This document shows, piece after piece, positions 20,701-28,316 of a stretch of 64,000 nucleotides of DNA. The notes under the pieces were generated by a model. That model saw only the letters and a list, made by a program, of their open reading frames with translations, had not been told where the DNA came from and did no database searches. The stretch covers positions 894,677-958,676 of the forward strand of contig NZ_PZJP01000005.1 of the NCBI RefSeq assembly GCF_003206645.1, given 5' to 3'. How positions within the stretch are numbered: the first letter of the stretch is position 1; the number at the start of each line of letters is the position of its first letter. Origin of the DNA: Salinicola aestuarinus. Lineage in GTDB: Bacteria > Pseudomonadota > Gammaproteobacteria > Pseudomonadales > Halomonadaceae. Both the position numbers and the translations under genes were made by a program.

Positions 20701-21212
20701 GCGTCGGTGGCGGCTGCGCGAAGCGCGAAGAGCAGGGTGAAAATGGCCGTGCCGGCGAGAACTGCGGTAATAGTGATCGCCTGAACCACGCCATTGGCCT
20801 CGGCGAGGCGGGCCTTGCCGAAGAGCGGTTTGACCAGGCCGTACTTGGCCGGCGAGTAGAAGGCCGACTGGATGGAGAGCAGTAGCGTCAACGCGAATGC
20901 CATCCAGAACCAGCCGGCGTAATAGGCGCCGGTGATACCTACACAGAGAATCACCGCCGCCCACGCCGAGAGGCGCAGAATTCGTACTTTGGGGTAGCTG
21001 TCTGCCAGCTGGCCCGCCGGCGTGAAAAACACCACGAAGGGCAGCAGAATCAGACCGTTGATCAGCGCCGTCAGCACGACCTGAGTATCACCGGTGTAGC
21101 TCTGAAAGACCGTGTTCTGGATGACGATCTTGTGCCCCAGATCGACGAAGGCGTTGAGAAAGATGGCGATCGAATAAGGCCAGGCGCCGGCCGCGCGGTA
21201 GAGCTTTTCCAT
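17733..21212 (-). CDS. aas: Fused lysophospholipid transporter / 2-acyl-GPE acyltransferase / acyl-ACP synthetase
   Basis: 1159-aa three-domain protein for recycling lysophospholipids at the inner membrane. Residues ~1-415 form an LplT-like MFS transporter with about 12 TMs (LFGKARLAEANGVVQAITIT). Residues ~425-620 form a PlsC acyltransferase with NHISGID (HX4D box) and FPEGAISR. Residues ~650-1150 form an AMP-binding acyl-ACP synthetase with ILFSSGSEGEPKGVMLSH, GYGATETGP and WYVTGDKGMLDEDGFLTLIDR. E. coli encodes LplT and Aas separately; the fused form is known in other gammaproteobacteria. All core motifs are intact. Confidence 0.93.
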   Translation of the reverse strand: MEKLYRAAGAWPYSIAIFLNAFVDLGHKIVIQNTVFQSYTGDTQVVLTALINGLILLPFVVFFTPAGQLADSYPKVRILRLSAWAAVILCVGITGAYYAGWFWMAFALTLLLSIQSAFYSPAKYGLVKPLFGKARLAEANGVVQAITITAVLAGTAIFTLLFALRAAATDAPGATLAELVPLGGLLVVSSLAEALVLHHLTPDEVTGSRPRTAWCEHVTGRIARAQLRSVLSQPVLRVCIIGLATFWSVGQVMLATFPAYAKTYVGIDSVLVLQGILAASGIGVALGSALASRLSPNRIETGLIPVGALGVALGLGLLPLLDSAWAQAANFVGIGLMGGLFIVPLNALIQFHAREGELGRVLAANNWIQNLAMLGFLILTAGAALSGIDSRYLLALIAVLAIVGGGYTVIRLPQSLIRFVLAFLLTRHYRVGVQGLENLPAQGGVLLLGNHISGIDWAIVQIASPRPIRFVMLKRVDERRYFKGVLKALGCIPVEQGADAESALEAVADCLNAGEVVCLFPEGAISRSGQLEAFRRGFERACERADDSVSLVPFYLRGLWGSQFSRSSRKLKALRDAPLHRAVVVAFGAPMPRSTPAAVIKQRLVEQASHSWQGAMAALPSLPHAWIQSVKRRPRELALVDADGQRFDARGALTTSLVMAAQLRQRVTAANNEPPRVGLLLPPSSAGALANMATLMMGGIVVNLNYTASPSTLAGMIARAELVTIVTSHAFVETLTRRGLDVSLLLEAHRLQYVEDLIRPTARWRRRLTGLAVSLLPASLLCARYCQAADSRATAAILFSSGSEGEPKGVMLSHRNIMANIQQTSDVLNTEHDDVVMGSLPLFHAFGLTVTQFLPLIEGLPLVCHPDMTDAAGIAQSIARHRATILCGTSTSLRLLIRQRKVHPLMLVSLRIVIAGAERLDTQVREAFERRFHKTLHEGYGATETGPVACVNLPDALDIRYSQIQRGGRVGSVGMPLPGTRFRIVSPETFEALPTGEAGMVLISGPQVMQGYLDDPARSAESLIELAGHRWYVTGDKGMLDEDGFLTLIDRYSRFAKIGGEMISLGAVERAIKNLLDEGDGEIMAVSLPDATKGERIVLLSEVPLDGPALARQLRGNGIGALSIPSEWLTVAALPRLGSGKADIGAAERLASASENAPP

Positions 21213-21322
21213 CGTCAGAGCCTTATGCGAGGCGGAGGGGCGTCATCGTCGCCCCGTGTGCGCACCACGAACCCCGCCCGTGGTGTTGGCGCGGGTCAAC
21301 CGGTGCCAAACCCTACCGGGCA

Positions 21323-21360
21323 TAAAAAACGTGGCGCCCGAGAGAGTCGAGCGCCACGTT
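21323..21360 (-). terminator. Rho-independent terminator after the AhpD-like gene
   Basis: A 10-bp perfect stem (AACGTGGCGC, 21328-21337, with 21351-21360) and 13-nt loop. On the minus strand the stem is followed by six T residues (A-run 21324-21329). It lies 46 bp past the stop of the minus-strand AhpD-like gene. Confidence 0.85.
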
Positions 21361-21405
21361 GCGTGGTGGCTACCTGATCGCCGGCCTGTAGTCGCCGGTG
21401 GCCTC

Positions 21406-21816
21406 TCAGCCAATGGCGCGGCGAGAGGCTCGACTCAGGGCGCTGGTCATCTCGATGGCCATGGTCAGGTCCGCCAGCTCACGCGGCGAGAACGCGGTCA
21501 GCGCAAGCTTGCGGGTGGCCGGATTGGCCGGGCGAAAATGTGTGAAGGACTCACACCACGCGAGCGCCGCCTTTTCACGCTCATTGAAGGCATCGGACTC
21601 GGCCCAGGTGGCCAGCGATGACAGCTTCTCGGCGGAGATACCGAGCGACTCGGCCTTCTCCTGGCGGAAATGCGTGCAGGTCAGGCAACCATTGATCTGG
21701 GACGTACGGAGCTCGGCGAGGCAGCGAATGGAGGGATCGAGCGAGCAGGCGTGCAGGGCGCGCGCCGACTTATCGATGTTTTCAACGTCGATGGTTTGCC
21801 ACTTCTCGGTACTCAT
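21406..21816 (-). CDS. Carboxymuconolactone decarboxylase / AhpD-like peroxidase family protein
   Basis: 136 aa of the CMD/AhpD-like fold. The redox motif C44-x-x-C47-x-H49 sits in INGCLTCTHFRQEKAESLG, the usual place, and the helix AFSPRELADLTMAIEMTSALSR matches the family C-terminus. Such proteins reduce peroxides or act as disulfide reductants; the substrate cannot be told. It is a single-gene unit with its own terminator. Confidence 0.85.
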   Translation of the reverse strand: MSTEKWQTIDVENIDKSARALHACSLDPSIRCLAELRTSQINGCLTCTHFRQEKAESLGISAEKLSSLATWAESDAFNEREKAALAWCESFTHFRPANPATRKLALTAFSPRELADLTMAIEMTSALSRASRRAIG

Positions 21817-22028
21817 CTCGCGCTCCCACTGGCTGTTTCGTTCATTAGACGCTGATCATTGGCTGCATTCTACAGCCGCGATTGAGAAGTTTTATCACGG
21901 TTAAGCTTTAAAACGAAGGTTATATCGGGTAAGGCCCGCCATCGTGGGCATCGAGCCGCACTGACGCATTAGCGGAGCTGAGTGACAGACGATAGGCGAA
22001 AGGTCGCTTTGGCGTCTGGTGAAACGCA

Positions 22029-22054
22029 GACGCCCCGCTCAAGGGCGGGGCGTC
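22029..22054 (-). terminator. Hairpin downstream of the DUF883 gene
   Basis: Perfect 10-bp GC-rich stem (GACGCCCCGC, 22029-22038, with 22045-22054) and 6-nt loop, 28 bp past the stop of the minus-strand DUF883 gene. The T-tract is poor on both strands, so termination is likely but may not be intrinsic. Confidence 0.6.
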
Positions 22055-22081
22055 CGGCACGCAGCGCTGTCGGTCCGACGT

Positions 22082-22405
22082 TCAGCGGCGGCTGACGAGG
22101 AATCCGACGACGGCACCGGCAATTGCGGCAACGCCGATGCCCGACCAGGCATGATCCTGAACGTAACGGTCGGCTTCGTTCATCGAACGCTGCGTCGACT
22201 GACGCATGGTCTGTCGACGCCGACGTGCATCCTTGGCCATGCGCGCATACTGCGCTTGACTGCGCGCTCGCGCCTCTTCGATGGCATCTTCGCTGTCATG
22301 GCGAAGGCCTCGACCCAGCTCACGCCCCTGGTCGCCGATATCGCGGAAATCGTCCCGGATCCGTTCGGCGCGTGCGTGGCGGTCTTCACGATTGAAAAGG
22401 CCCAT
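22082..22405 (-). CDS. DUF883 (ElaB/YqjD-like) membrane-anchored protein
   Basis: 107 aa from the ATG at 22405, chosen over the GTG two codons upstream because AGGGAGG sits 5-6 bases before it. A long charged helix rich in Arg, Glu and Gln (about residues 8-75) is followed by a C-terminal glycine-zipper TM (IGVAAIAGAVVGFLVSRR). This is the ElaB/YqjD layout: inner-membrane proteins linked in E. coli to ribosome association in stationary phase. Role here is inferred from the layout only. Confidence 0.75.
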   Translation of the reverse strand: MGLFNREDRHARAERIRDDFRDIGDQGRELGRGLRHDSEDAIEEARARSQAQYARMAKDARRRRQTMRQSTQRSMNEADRYVQDHAWSGIGVAAIAGAVVGFLVSRR

Positions 22406-22549
22406 GGTCACCTCCCTGATATGGATAAGCCGTACAGCCTTGATAGCGTAGTCGCAGAGTCGCCTATCCGCGACCTGCCATGCGCGGGCGACAGGCGAGG
22501 ACGATCAACGGATGATGTGGCGGAAAACGGACCGAACGAGGAGAGGGGG

Positions 22550-23158
22550 ATGTCGCTGGAGCTCTGGCTATCGCTGCTGTTGATCTGTGGGCTGGGGGCG
22601 ATGTCGCCGGGACCGAGTCTTGCCGTCGTCGTGCGTCATACCCTGGGAGGTGGACGGCGGAACGGGCTGATCACGGCGCTGACGCATGCCCTGGGGGTTG
22701 CGCTCTACGCCGGTCTGACCGTGCTCGGACTGGCGGCAGTCATCGTGCACCAGCCATGGCTCTACCGCCTGGTTACCTGGGCGGGGGCGCTCTATCTGGC
22801 CTGGCTGGGCGTGTGCGCGCTGCGCGGCGGTGAAAGCGAAGCCTTCGAACCGCGAGCCGTCGCGGCTTCTGGTCTTCGCGCCGCCCGCGATGGTTTTGCC
22901 GTCGCACTGGGCAATCCCAAGCTGATCATTTTCTTCGTGGCCCTGCTCAGTCAATTCGTCGGTCCCGATATGGCAGCGGGCGGGCGCTGGCTGGTCGTCA
23001 CGACGGCTGGCGGTGTCGATGGTGCCTGGTATGCGCTGGTGGCAATGGCGCTTTCGCACTCTCGCGTATTGCCTTGGCTGCGTCGGCACGCTGGCCGCAT
23101 CCAGCGTGTTACCGGCGTGGTGCTGTTGCTGCTGGCGGCTCGGGTCGCGGTGGGGTGA
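22550..23158 (+). CDS. LysE/RhtB-family amino-acid exporter
   Basis: 202 aa with about six hydrophobic segments. The family signature is at the N-terminus (GAMSPGPSLAVVVRHTLGGG), and GFAVALGNPKLIIFFVALLSQF matches the conserved NPK motif. The ATG at 22550 is preceded by GAGGAGAGGGG; the open frame upstream (to 22019) overlaps the divergent DUF883 gene and is non-coding in character. The amino acid exported cannot be told. Confidence 0.88.
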   Translation: MSLELWLSLLLICGLGAMSPGPSLAVVVRHTLGGGRRNGLITALTHALGVALYAGLTVLGLAAVIVHQPWLYRLVTWAGALYLAWLGVCALRGGESEAFEPRAVAASGLRAARDGFAVALGNPKLIIFFVALLSQFVGPDMAAGGRWLVVTTAGGVDGAWYALVAMALSHSRVLPWLRRHAGRIQRVTGVVLLLLAARVAVG

Positions 23159-23252
23159 GCGTCGCCCGTTTACGGCCCGCTCGCTGCCGGCTCTTGGCCT
23201 GCCGCGGTCACGTGCTAGGCTTTCGCTCGCCAACTGCAGGGAAGAGGTCCTC

Positions 23253-23759
23253 ATGACCGATGTCGTCATCGCCGATGAGCAGGTCCAGCTCGTCGACTCC
23301 CGCAATCGCCCGCGGGGAAGTACCGCGCGCCGGACCATGCGTCGTCTCGCCTGCTGGCATCGGGCGACCTACGTGGTCGTGCGCAGTCGTTCCGGCCAGA
23401 TCTGCGTTCAGCAGCGCACCTTGCAGAAAGAGACCTATCCCGGCGGTTTCGATCTCGCCGCAGGTGGGGTCGTCGGTGCGGGAGAGTCGTCGCTGCCGGC
23501 GGCGCGGCGAGAGCTCGAAGAGGAGCTGGGAATCCGCGGGTGCCGCCTGGAGGGTGGTCACACGTTTCGCTTCGCCGAGGACGGGCTCTACGCCTTCGGC
23601 AGCCTCTACTGGGTGCATCACGACGGGCCGCTTCGGCTCCAGGCCTCGGAAGTCGCTGCGGTACGTTGGCTGCCGCTCGATGAGGCGCTGGCGCTGGAGA
23701 TGGCTACGCCGGACACCCGCGTCGCGCTGACGCTGGCGGCTCGCGAGAATGGTTGGTGA
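23253..23759 (+). CDS. NUDIX hydrolase (YfcD-like)
   Basis: 168 aa from the ATG at 23253 (preceded by GGAAGAGG). The Nudix box GGVVGAGESSLPAARRELEEELGI is complete (GX5EX7REUXEEXGU). The N-terminus VQLVDSRNRPRGSTARRTMR and the segment WHRATYVVVRSRSGQICVQQR resemble YfcD and isopentenyl-diphosphate-isomerase-like Nudix proteins. The substrate is unknown. The longer open frame overlaps the preceding LysE gene and is not used. Confidence 0.88.
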   Translation: MTDVVIADEQVQLVDSRNRPRGSTARRTMRRLACWHRATYVVVRSRSGQICVQQRTLQKETYPGGFDLAAGGVVGAGESSLPAARRELEEELGIRGCRLEGGHTFRFAEDGLYAFGSLYWVHHDGPLRLQASEVAAVRWLPLDEALALEMATPDTRVALTLAARENGW

Positions 23760-23879
23760 TGTCGTGAGCGCCATGGCACTCTTCGTTGTCGTTTCAACGC
23801 GGCCCGCGGGATCGAAACACGCGGGATCTTGATTGCCCGCCGCCGCCGGCCGCTCATCGGACTCATCTATCGGTTCATC

Positions 23880-24374
23880 ATGTCGATCTATACCCAGGAC
23901 TGTCGGACACGGGCCGGCGAGGCTTTCAATCTGCGGGCGCTGCGGGGGCAGGTGCTGCTGGTGGTCAATGTCGCCAGCCGGTGCGGTTTTACGCCCCAGC
24001 TCGAGGGGTTGGAGAAGCTCTATCGCGACTACCGCGATCAGGGATTCACCGTGCTGGCGTTTCCCTGTAACCAGTTCGGCCGCCAGTCGCCGGAGTCGGC
24101 GGGGCATTTCGGCGCATTCTGCGAGCAGCGCTACGCCGTGACTTTCCCGCTGATGGAGAAGGTCAACGTCAACGGCCGCAGTGCCCATCCGCTATTCGTT
24201 CACCTGCGCCGGCAGGCCCCCGGGGTGCTTGGCAGTACGCCGATCAAGTGGAATTTCACCAAGTTTCTGGTCGGCCGGGACGGCCAGGTGATTCGACGAT
24301 TCGGTCCCCGTGCACAGCCGCGTTCGCTGCGAACGGCCATCGAGGATGCGCTGGATACGCCATTTTCGGCATGA
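23880..24374 (+). CDS. Glutathione peroxidase family protein (cysteine type)
   Basis: Thiol peroxidase of the GPx fold, 164 aa from the ATG at 23880 (MSIYTQDCRTRAGEAFNLR). Landmarks are NVASRCGFTPQ with the peroxidatic Cys where animal enzymes have Sec, FPCNQFGRQSPES, and KWNFTKFLVGRDG. Most bacterial GPx-like proteins use thioredoxin rather than glutathione. The frame extends 17 codons upstream with an Arg-rich sequence, so the shorter start is preferred. Confidence 0.93.
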   Translation: MSIYTQDCRTRAGEAFNLRALRGQVLLVVNVASRCGFTPQLEGLEKLYRDYRDQGFTVLAFPCNQFGRQSPESAGHFGAFCEQRYAVTFPLMEKVNVNGRSAHPLFVHLRRQAPGVLGSTPIKWNFTKFLVGRDGQVIRRFGPRAQPRSLRTAIEDALDTPFSA

Positions 24375-24399
24375 GCGGGCTTTCAGGCGCCACTGGCGG

Positions 24400-24801
24400 T
24401 TAGCTGGGCGGGCGTTCGCCCCGGGCGACCATGACCCGCACGACCAGTTCGTTGAAGCGGTAGCGGCTCATCATGGTGGTCAGCCCCGAAAACAGTGACC
24501 AGCTAGTGCGGCGCCAGCCATTCAGGCGACGGTAGTGGCGCACCAGTCGCGTCAGCAGCACGTTTTCGTCGAATTCACGCCACTCGCCCGCCATCGAGAA
24601 CTGATAGCGCGCCATCACCGGCGACATCTCCAGTCGATAGACCTGTTCCAGCGCCTTGAGCGTCAGTCCGCTGGCGTTGATCTCGCGCACCATCGCGGCG
24701 TAGTCCGCCTCGCGGGGCTCGCGCTCCAGCCAGAGTACAGAGAGCGTCAGCCACAGCGCCCCTCGCTCGATGACCAGTGCCTCGATCTCCTGTTCGTTCA
24801 T
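24400..24801 (-). CDS. DUF7079-like hypothetical protein
   Basis: 133 aa from the ATG at 24801 ([20 protein letters not shown]). The pattern of a WLTLS-type start, a [19 protein letters not shown] middle and an [13 protein letters not shown] end resembles small Pseudomonas proteins of the DUF7079 type. No catalytic motif or signal peptide is seen. It is convergent with the peroxidase gene (25-bp gap). Function unknown. Confidence 0.65.
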   Translation of the reverse strand: MNEQEIEALVIERGALWLTLSVLWLEREPREADYAAMVREINASGLTLKALEQVYRLEMSPVMARYQFSMAGEWREFDENVLLTRLVRHYRRLNGWRRTSWSLFSGLTTMMSRYRFNELVVRVMVARGERPPS

Positions 24802-25012
24802 GATACCGCGGCCGCCTCGTGGAAGTGGGGCCAGCATGATCAATCAGCCTTTGCCCAGACTCAAGCTCGCCGGTCTCTCCGGCGGCGCCCATTCGCCCGC
24901 ACGCGGCGGCGAGTTAGCCCGGCGTTTCGCCACCCTGTTAGAATGCACGACATGTCACGTTCCGACGGCTTCGTTGGGGCGTTTTGTTTCGGCTTTTGCT
25001 ACGAGGTTCAAC

Positions 25013-26212
25013 GTGATCATCAAGCCCAAGGTCCGCGGTTTCATCTGCACAACGACGCATCCCCAAGGCTGCGAGCGCAACGTCCTCGAACAGATCGAAA
25101 CCACCCGTGCCAACCTCGACGGCGTCGAAGGCGGGCCGCGTAACGTTCTGGTCATCGGGGCATCGAGTGGCTATGGCCTCGCCGCTCGCGTCACCGCCGC
25201 GTTCGGTTACGGTGCCGACACGCTCGGCGTCTTCTTCGAAAAACCGGGCACCGAGAAAAAACCGGGCACCGCCGGCTGGTACAACTCGGCGGCCTTCGAC
25301 AAGTTCGCCAAGGCGGAAGGGCTCTACAGCAAGTCGATCAACGGCGATGCCTTCTCGAACGAAGTGCGCGAGGCAGCGATCGAGCGTATTCGCGAGGATA
25401 TGGGCCAGATCGACCTGGTGGTCTACTCACTGGCCTCGCCGGTTCGCAAGATGCCGGAGAGCGGTGAGCTCAAGCGCTCGGCACTCAAGCCGATCGGCGA
25501 GACCTACACCGCCACCGCGATCGACACCAACAAGGATGCCATTACCGAAGCGTCCGTCGAGCCTGCCACTGAGCAGGAGATCGCCGACACCATCGACGTC
25601 ATGGGTGGCCAGGATTGGGAGCTCTGGATCGATGCGCTGGATCAGGCCGGCGTGCTCGCCCCAGGGGCTCGTTCGGTGGCGTTCAGCTACATCGGCACCG
25701 ACATCACCTGGCCGATCTACTGGCACGGCGCGCTCGGCAAGGCGAAGGAAGATCTCGATCGCGCAGCGAGCGAACTCCACGAGCGTCTCGGGAAAAGCGG
25801 CGGCAGCGCCAATGTGGCGGTGCTCAAGTCCGTCGTGACCCAGGCGAGCGCGGCGATCCCGGTCATGCCGCTCTACATCTCCATGGTCTACAAGGTGATG
25901 AAGGAGCAGGGCGTTCACGAAGGCACCATCGACCAGCTCAACCGGCTTTTCGGTGATCGGCTCTATGCCGAGCAAGAGGCGCCGGTGGATGACGCGGGCC
26001 GACTCCGTCTGGACGATTGGGAGCTGCGTGACGACATTCAGCAGGCGTGCAAGACGCTCTGGCCGCAGGTGACCACGGAGAATCTCTTCGACCTGACCGA
26101 CTATGCCGGTTACAAGCATGAGTTTCTCAAGCTCTTCGGTTTCGAGCGTGACGACGTCGACTACGACGCCGATGTCGACACCGCCGTCGACTTCGATGTC
26201 GTTCAGGTCTGA
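25013..26212 (+). CDS. fabV: Trans-2-enoyl-ACP reductase FabV
   Basis: NADH-dependent enoyl-ACP reductase completing each fatty-acid elongation round; FabV enzymes are known to resist triclosan. 399 aa from the GTG at 25013 ([20 protein letters not shown]), the family start; no good ATG is nearby. The nucleotide-binding motif is [16 protein letters not shown] and the catalytic pair Y236-x8-K245 is in [16 protein letters not shown]. No FabI is in the window. Confidence 0.96.
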   Translation: MIIKPKVRGFICTTTHPQGCERNVLEQIETTRANLDGVEGGPRNVLVIGASSGYGLAARVTAAFGYGADTLGVFFEKPGTEKKPGTAGWYNSAAFDKFAKAEGLYSKSINGDAFSNEVREAAIERIREDMGQIDLVVYSLASPVRKMPESGELKRSALKPIGETYTATAIDTNKDAITEASVEPATEQEIADTIDVMGGQDWELWIDALDQAGVLAPGARSVAFSYIGTDITWPIYWHGALGKAKEDLDRAASELHERLGKSGGSANVAVLKSVVTQASAAIPVMPLYISMVYKVMKEQGVHEGTIDQLNRLFGDRLYAEQEAPVDDAGRLRLDDWELRDDIQQACKTLWPQVTTENLFDLTDYAGYKHEFLKLFGFERDDVDYDADVDTAVDFDVVQV

Positions 26213-26242
26213 CGCGGCGCACATGGCAAGGCCGCTGGATTC

Positions 26243-27220
26243 GTGAGCCGGGACGTTCCGCGGCGGGTCGGCTTTCTGCTGTTGCCGGGGTTTTCGCTGC
26301 TGGCCCAGGCCTGCGCCATTGAGCCGCTCATTGTCGCCAACCGCCTCGCCGGGGGGCGACTCTATGCCGCGACGACACTGGCCGTGAACACCGCCCCGGT
26401 CGTCAGCGTCTCCGAGCTGGCACTCACGCCGGATGCGGCCGCCGGCAGTGACGAGCAACCGCTCGATGCCGTCATCGTCTGCGCCCCGCTGGTCGATCCG
26501 GCCAGCGACGCTGGGCCCACGTCGTCCCAGATCGCCTCCCTGCTGGCCTGGCTCGCGCGGCTGGCACAGCGTGGCGTGGCGCTCGGCGGTATTGCCGGCG
26601 GCACGCGCTGGCTGGCGCAGGCCGGCGTGCTCGAGGGGTATCGCGCCTCCATTCCCTACGCCGGCAGCGAGACGTTCGCGCGCCGGCATCCCGCGATTCG
26701 TGTCAGCCATCAACTGTTCGAGATCGATCGTGACCGGTTCACCTGCGGCGGGGGAACGGCGGCGATGGACATGATGATGACGCTGATCGGTCAGCAGCAC
26801 GGCGATGCGCTGGCGCGGCGGGTCTCCGAGCACTTCGTCTGCGAGCGTATTCGGATGGCGGACGAGCCTCAGCAGGTCCCGCTGCAGTCGGGGCTGGGGC
26901 AGGCGCCGACGGGCCTGCTCGACGCGGTGGCCCTGATGGAAGCGAACATCGAGGAGCCGCTGACCACCCACGAGCTCTCGGCGCATCTGGGCATGTCGCG
27001 GCGTCAGCTCGAGCGACTGTTCAAGAAGCACCTGCAGGCGGTGCCCAGCCGTTTCTACCTCAATTTGCGACTGCAGCGAGCACGCCGCGCGCTCCGCGAG
27101 ACCGACTCGCCGGTGGGGGACATCGCGCTCGCTCACGGCTTCTCATCCGGCGCGCATTTCTCGACTGCCTACCGGCATCGATTCGGCATCAGTCCCCGCG
27201 ATGAGCGTCTCGGCGGATGA
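26243..27220 (+). CDS. GlxA-family transcriptional regulator (DJ-1/PfpI + AraC HTH)
   Basis: 325 aa with GTG start. The N-terminal ~190 residues form a DJ-1/PfpI-like domain (RVGFLLLPGFSLLAQACAIE, IAGGTRWLAQAG). The C-terminal ~100 residues are an AraC helix-turn-helix (LTTHELSAHLGMSRRQLERL, DIALAHGFSSGAHFSTAYRH). GbdR, ArgR and CdhR, which control glycine-betaine, arginine and carnitine use in Pseudomonas, share this layout, but no target genes lie nearby, so the ligand is unknown. It begins 30 bp after fabV. Confidence 0.88.
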   Translation: MSRDVPRRVGFLLLPGFSLLAQACAIEPLIVANRLAGGRLYAATTLAVNTAPVVSVSELALTPDAAAGSDEQPLDAVIVCAPLVDPASDAGPTSSQIASLLAWLARLAQRGVALGGIAGGTRWLAQAGVLEGYRASIPYAGSETFARRHPAIRVSHQLFEIDRDRFTCGGGTAAMDMMMTLIGQQHGDALARRVSEHFVCERIRMADEPQQVPLQSGLGQAPTGLLDAVALMEANIEEPLTTHELSAHLGMSRRQLERLFKKHLQAVPSRFYLNLRLQRARRALRETDSPVGDIALAHGFSSGAHFSTAYRHRFGISPRDERLGG

Positions 27221-27319
27221 GCGTCTCGGCGCGTCGCCGCCGGTCTTTCGAGGCAGAGGGCGCTGGCGTAAGAAGCGGGCGTGGTGGGATATCGGATCAA
27301 CAGTAGAGGCAAGCGAGTC

Positions 27320-27877
27320 ATGAAGATCGATGCACACTGGCTGCAGGGCGCGCGTCGGGTGGCGTCACCCAATGCCAATGCGCGCCCCGAGGGGGAGATT
27401 TCCGCGGTGGTGCTGCACGGGATCAGCCTGCCACCGGGTGAATTCGGCGGCGACGCGATCGAGCGGCTCTTTACCAATACGCTGGCGCCAGACGCGCACC
27501 CGGCTTTTGCCACGATCGCGGCGCTTCGGGTGTCGGCGCATCTGCTGATTCGGCGCGACGGCGAGAGTGTCCAGTTTGTGCCGTTCGACCGCCGCGCCTG
27601 GCACGCCGGCCGCTCGCGCTGGCAGGACGGCGACCGGCTGCGCCACGGGCTCAACGACTTCACGGTGGGTATCGAGCTGGAGGGCACCGATGAGTGTCCC
27701 TACACCGAGGCTCAGTATGCGACGCTCGCCGACGTGCTGGGCACGCTGATGCAGCATTATCCGGCGATCAGCGCCGAGCGTGTGACCGGCCATGCCTGGA
27801 TTGCCCCGGGGCGCAAATCCGACCCGGGGCCGGCTTTCGACTGGGCCTACCTGCGGCGCCGCCTCGGCACGGTCTGA
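27320..27877 (+). CDS. ampD: 1,6-anhydro-N-acetylmuramyl-L-alanine amidase AmpD
   Basis: Cytoplasmic zinc amidase of peptidoglycan recycling; its loss induces AmpC in enterobacteria and pseudomonads. 185 aa from the ATG at 27320. Zinc ligands are visible: His33 in VVLHGISLP, and His and Asp in GHAWIAPGRKSDPGPAFDW. FTVGIELEGTDECPYTEAQY is also typical. No ampE follows. Confidence 0.93.
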   Translation: MKIDAHWLQGARRVASPNANARPEGEISAVVLHGISLPPGEFGGDAIERLFTNTLAPDAHPAFATIAALRVSAHLLIRRDGESVQFVPFDRRAWHAGRSRWQDGDRLRHGLNDFTVGIELEGTDECPYTEAQYATLADVLGTLMQHYPAISAERVTGHAWIAPGRKSDPGPAFDWAYLRRRLGTV

Positions 27878-28316
27878 GGCCCCGCGGGTGGTGCTGGCAC
27901 GAGGGTCGGTCGCTCGCTGCAGCACCTCACGACGCAGCGGGCAGGGCCCTGACAATCCGGTACGGGCTGCTATCGTTAGGGACAAATGAAACCGGCTGGC
28001 GTTGCCGCGACTGATCCGCAGTGGCGATCTGTTCGCGTGGTGGTCTCGCAAGTCGCTGAAAAATCTGATTTAACACGGCCGTTTTATGGCGTGTGGCGGT
28101 GCGACGAATTGGCAGTTGTGGCGGATTGCGGTATCTTTCTCGCCTGATTTTTCGCGTCACGCACGCCCGCCGTCACGTCGCGACGGCTCAGAAATCTCAA
28201 AAAAGCGGTCCCAAAAGAGCCGCATCCGCACCGAAGAGCGCATATTCCAAGTCCTGCTGCGGCTACCCGCCATGGCCGGGCGAATGGCAAACCCTTTCCC
28301 ATTCGGAGAGTTGTCT
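27878..28316 (+). other. 439-bp leader region upstream of aceE
   Basis: No gene is supported. The frame of aceE is open back to 28086, but the extra 77 codons have no family match and aceE starts at 28317. A weak promoter-like pair CTGACA (27949-27954) and TATCGT (27971-27976) is visible. A transcript from it would have a leader of over 300 nt. No riboswitch or hairpin attenuator was recognised. Confidence 0.35.

Noticed and set aside
23880..24374. Selenoprotein glutathione peroxidase
   Set aside because: The peroxidatic position is a plain cysteine codon in NVASRCGFTPQ; there is no in-frame TGA or SECIS-like hairpin.
25427..27136. 569-codon open frame opposite fabV and the GlxA-type regulator
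   Set aside because: It spans two real genes and their gap on the other strand, with no recognisable protein; explained by high GC at third codon positions.
28086..28316. 77-codon N-terminal extension of aceE
   Set aside because: The extension has no similarity to E1 proteins, and the ATG at 28317 gives the normal 896-aa length.
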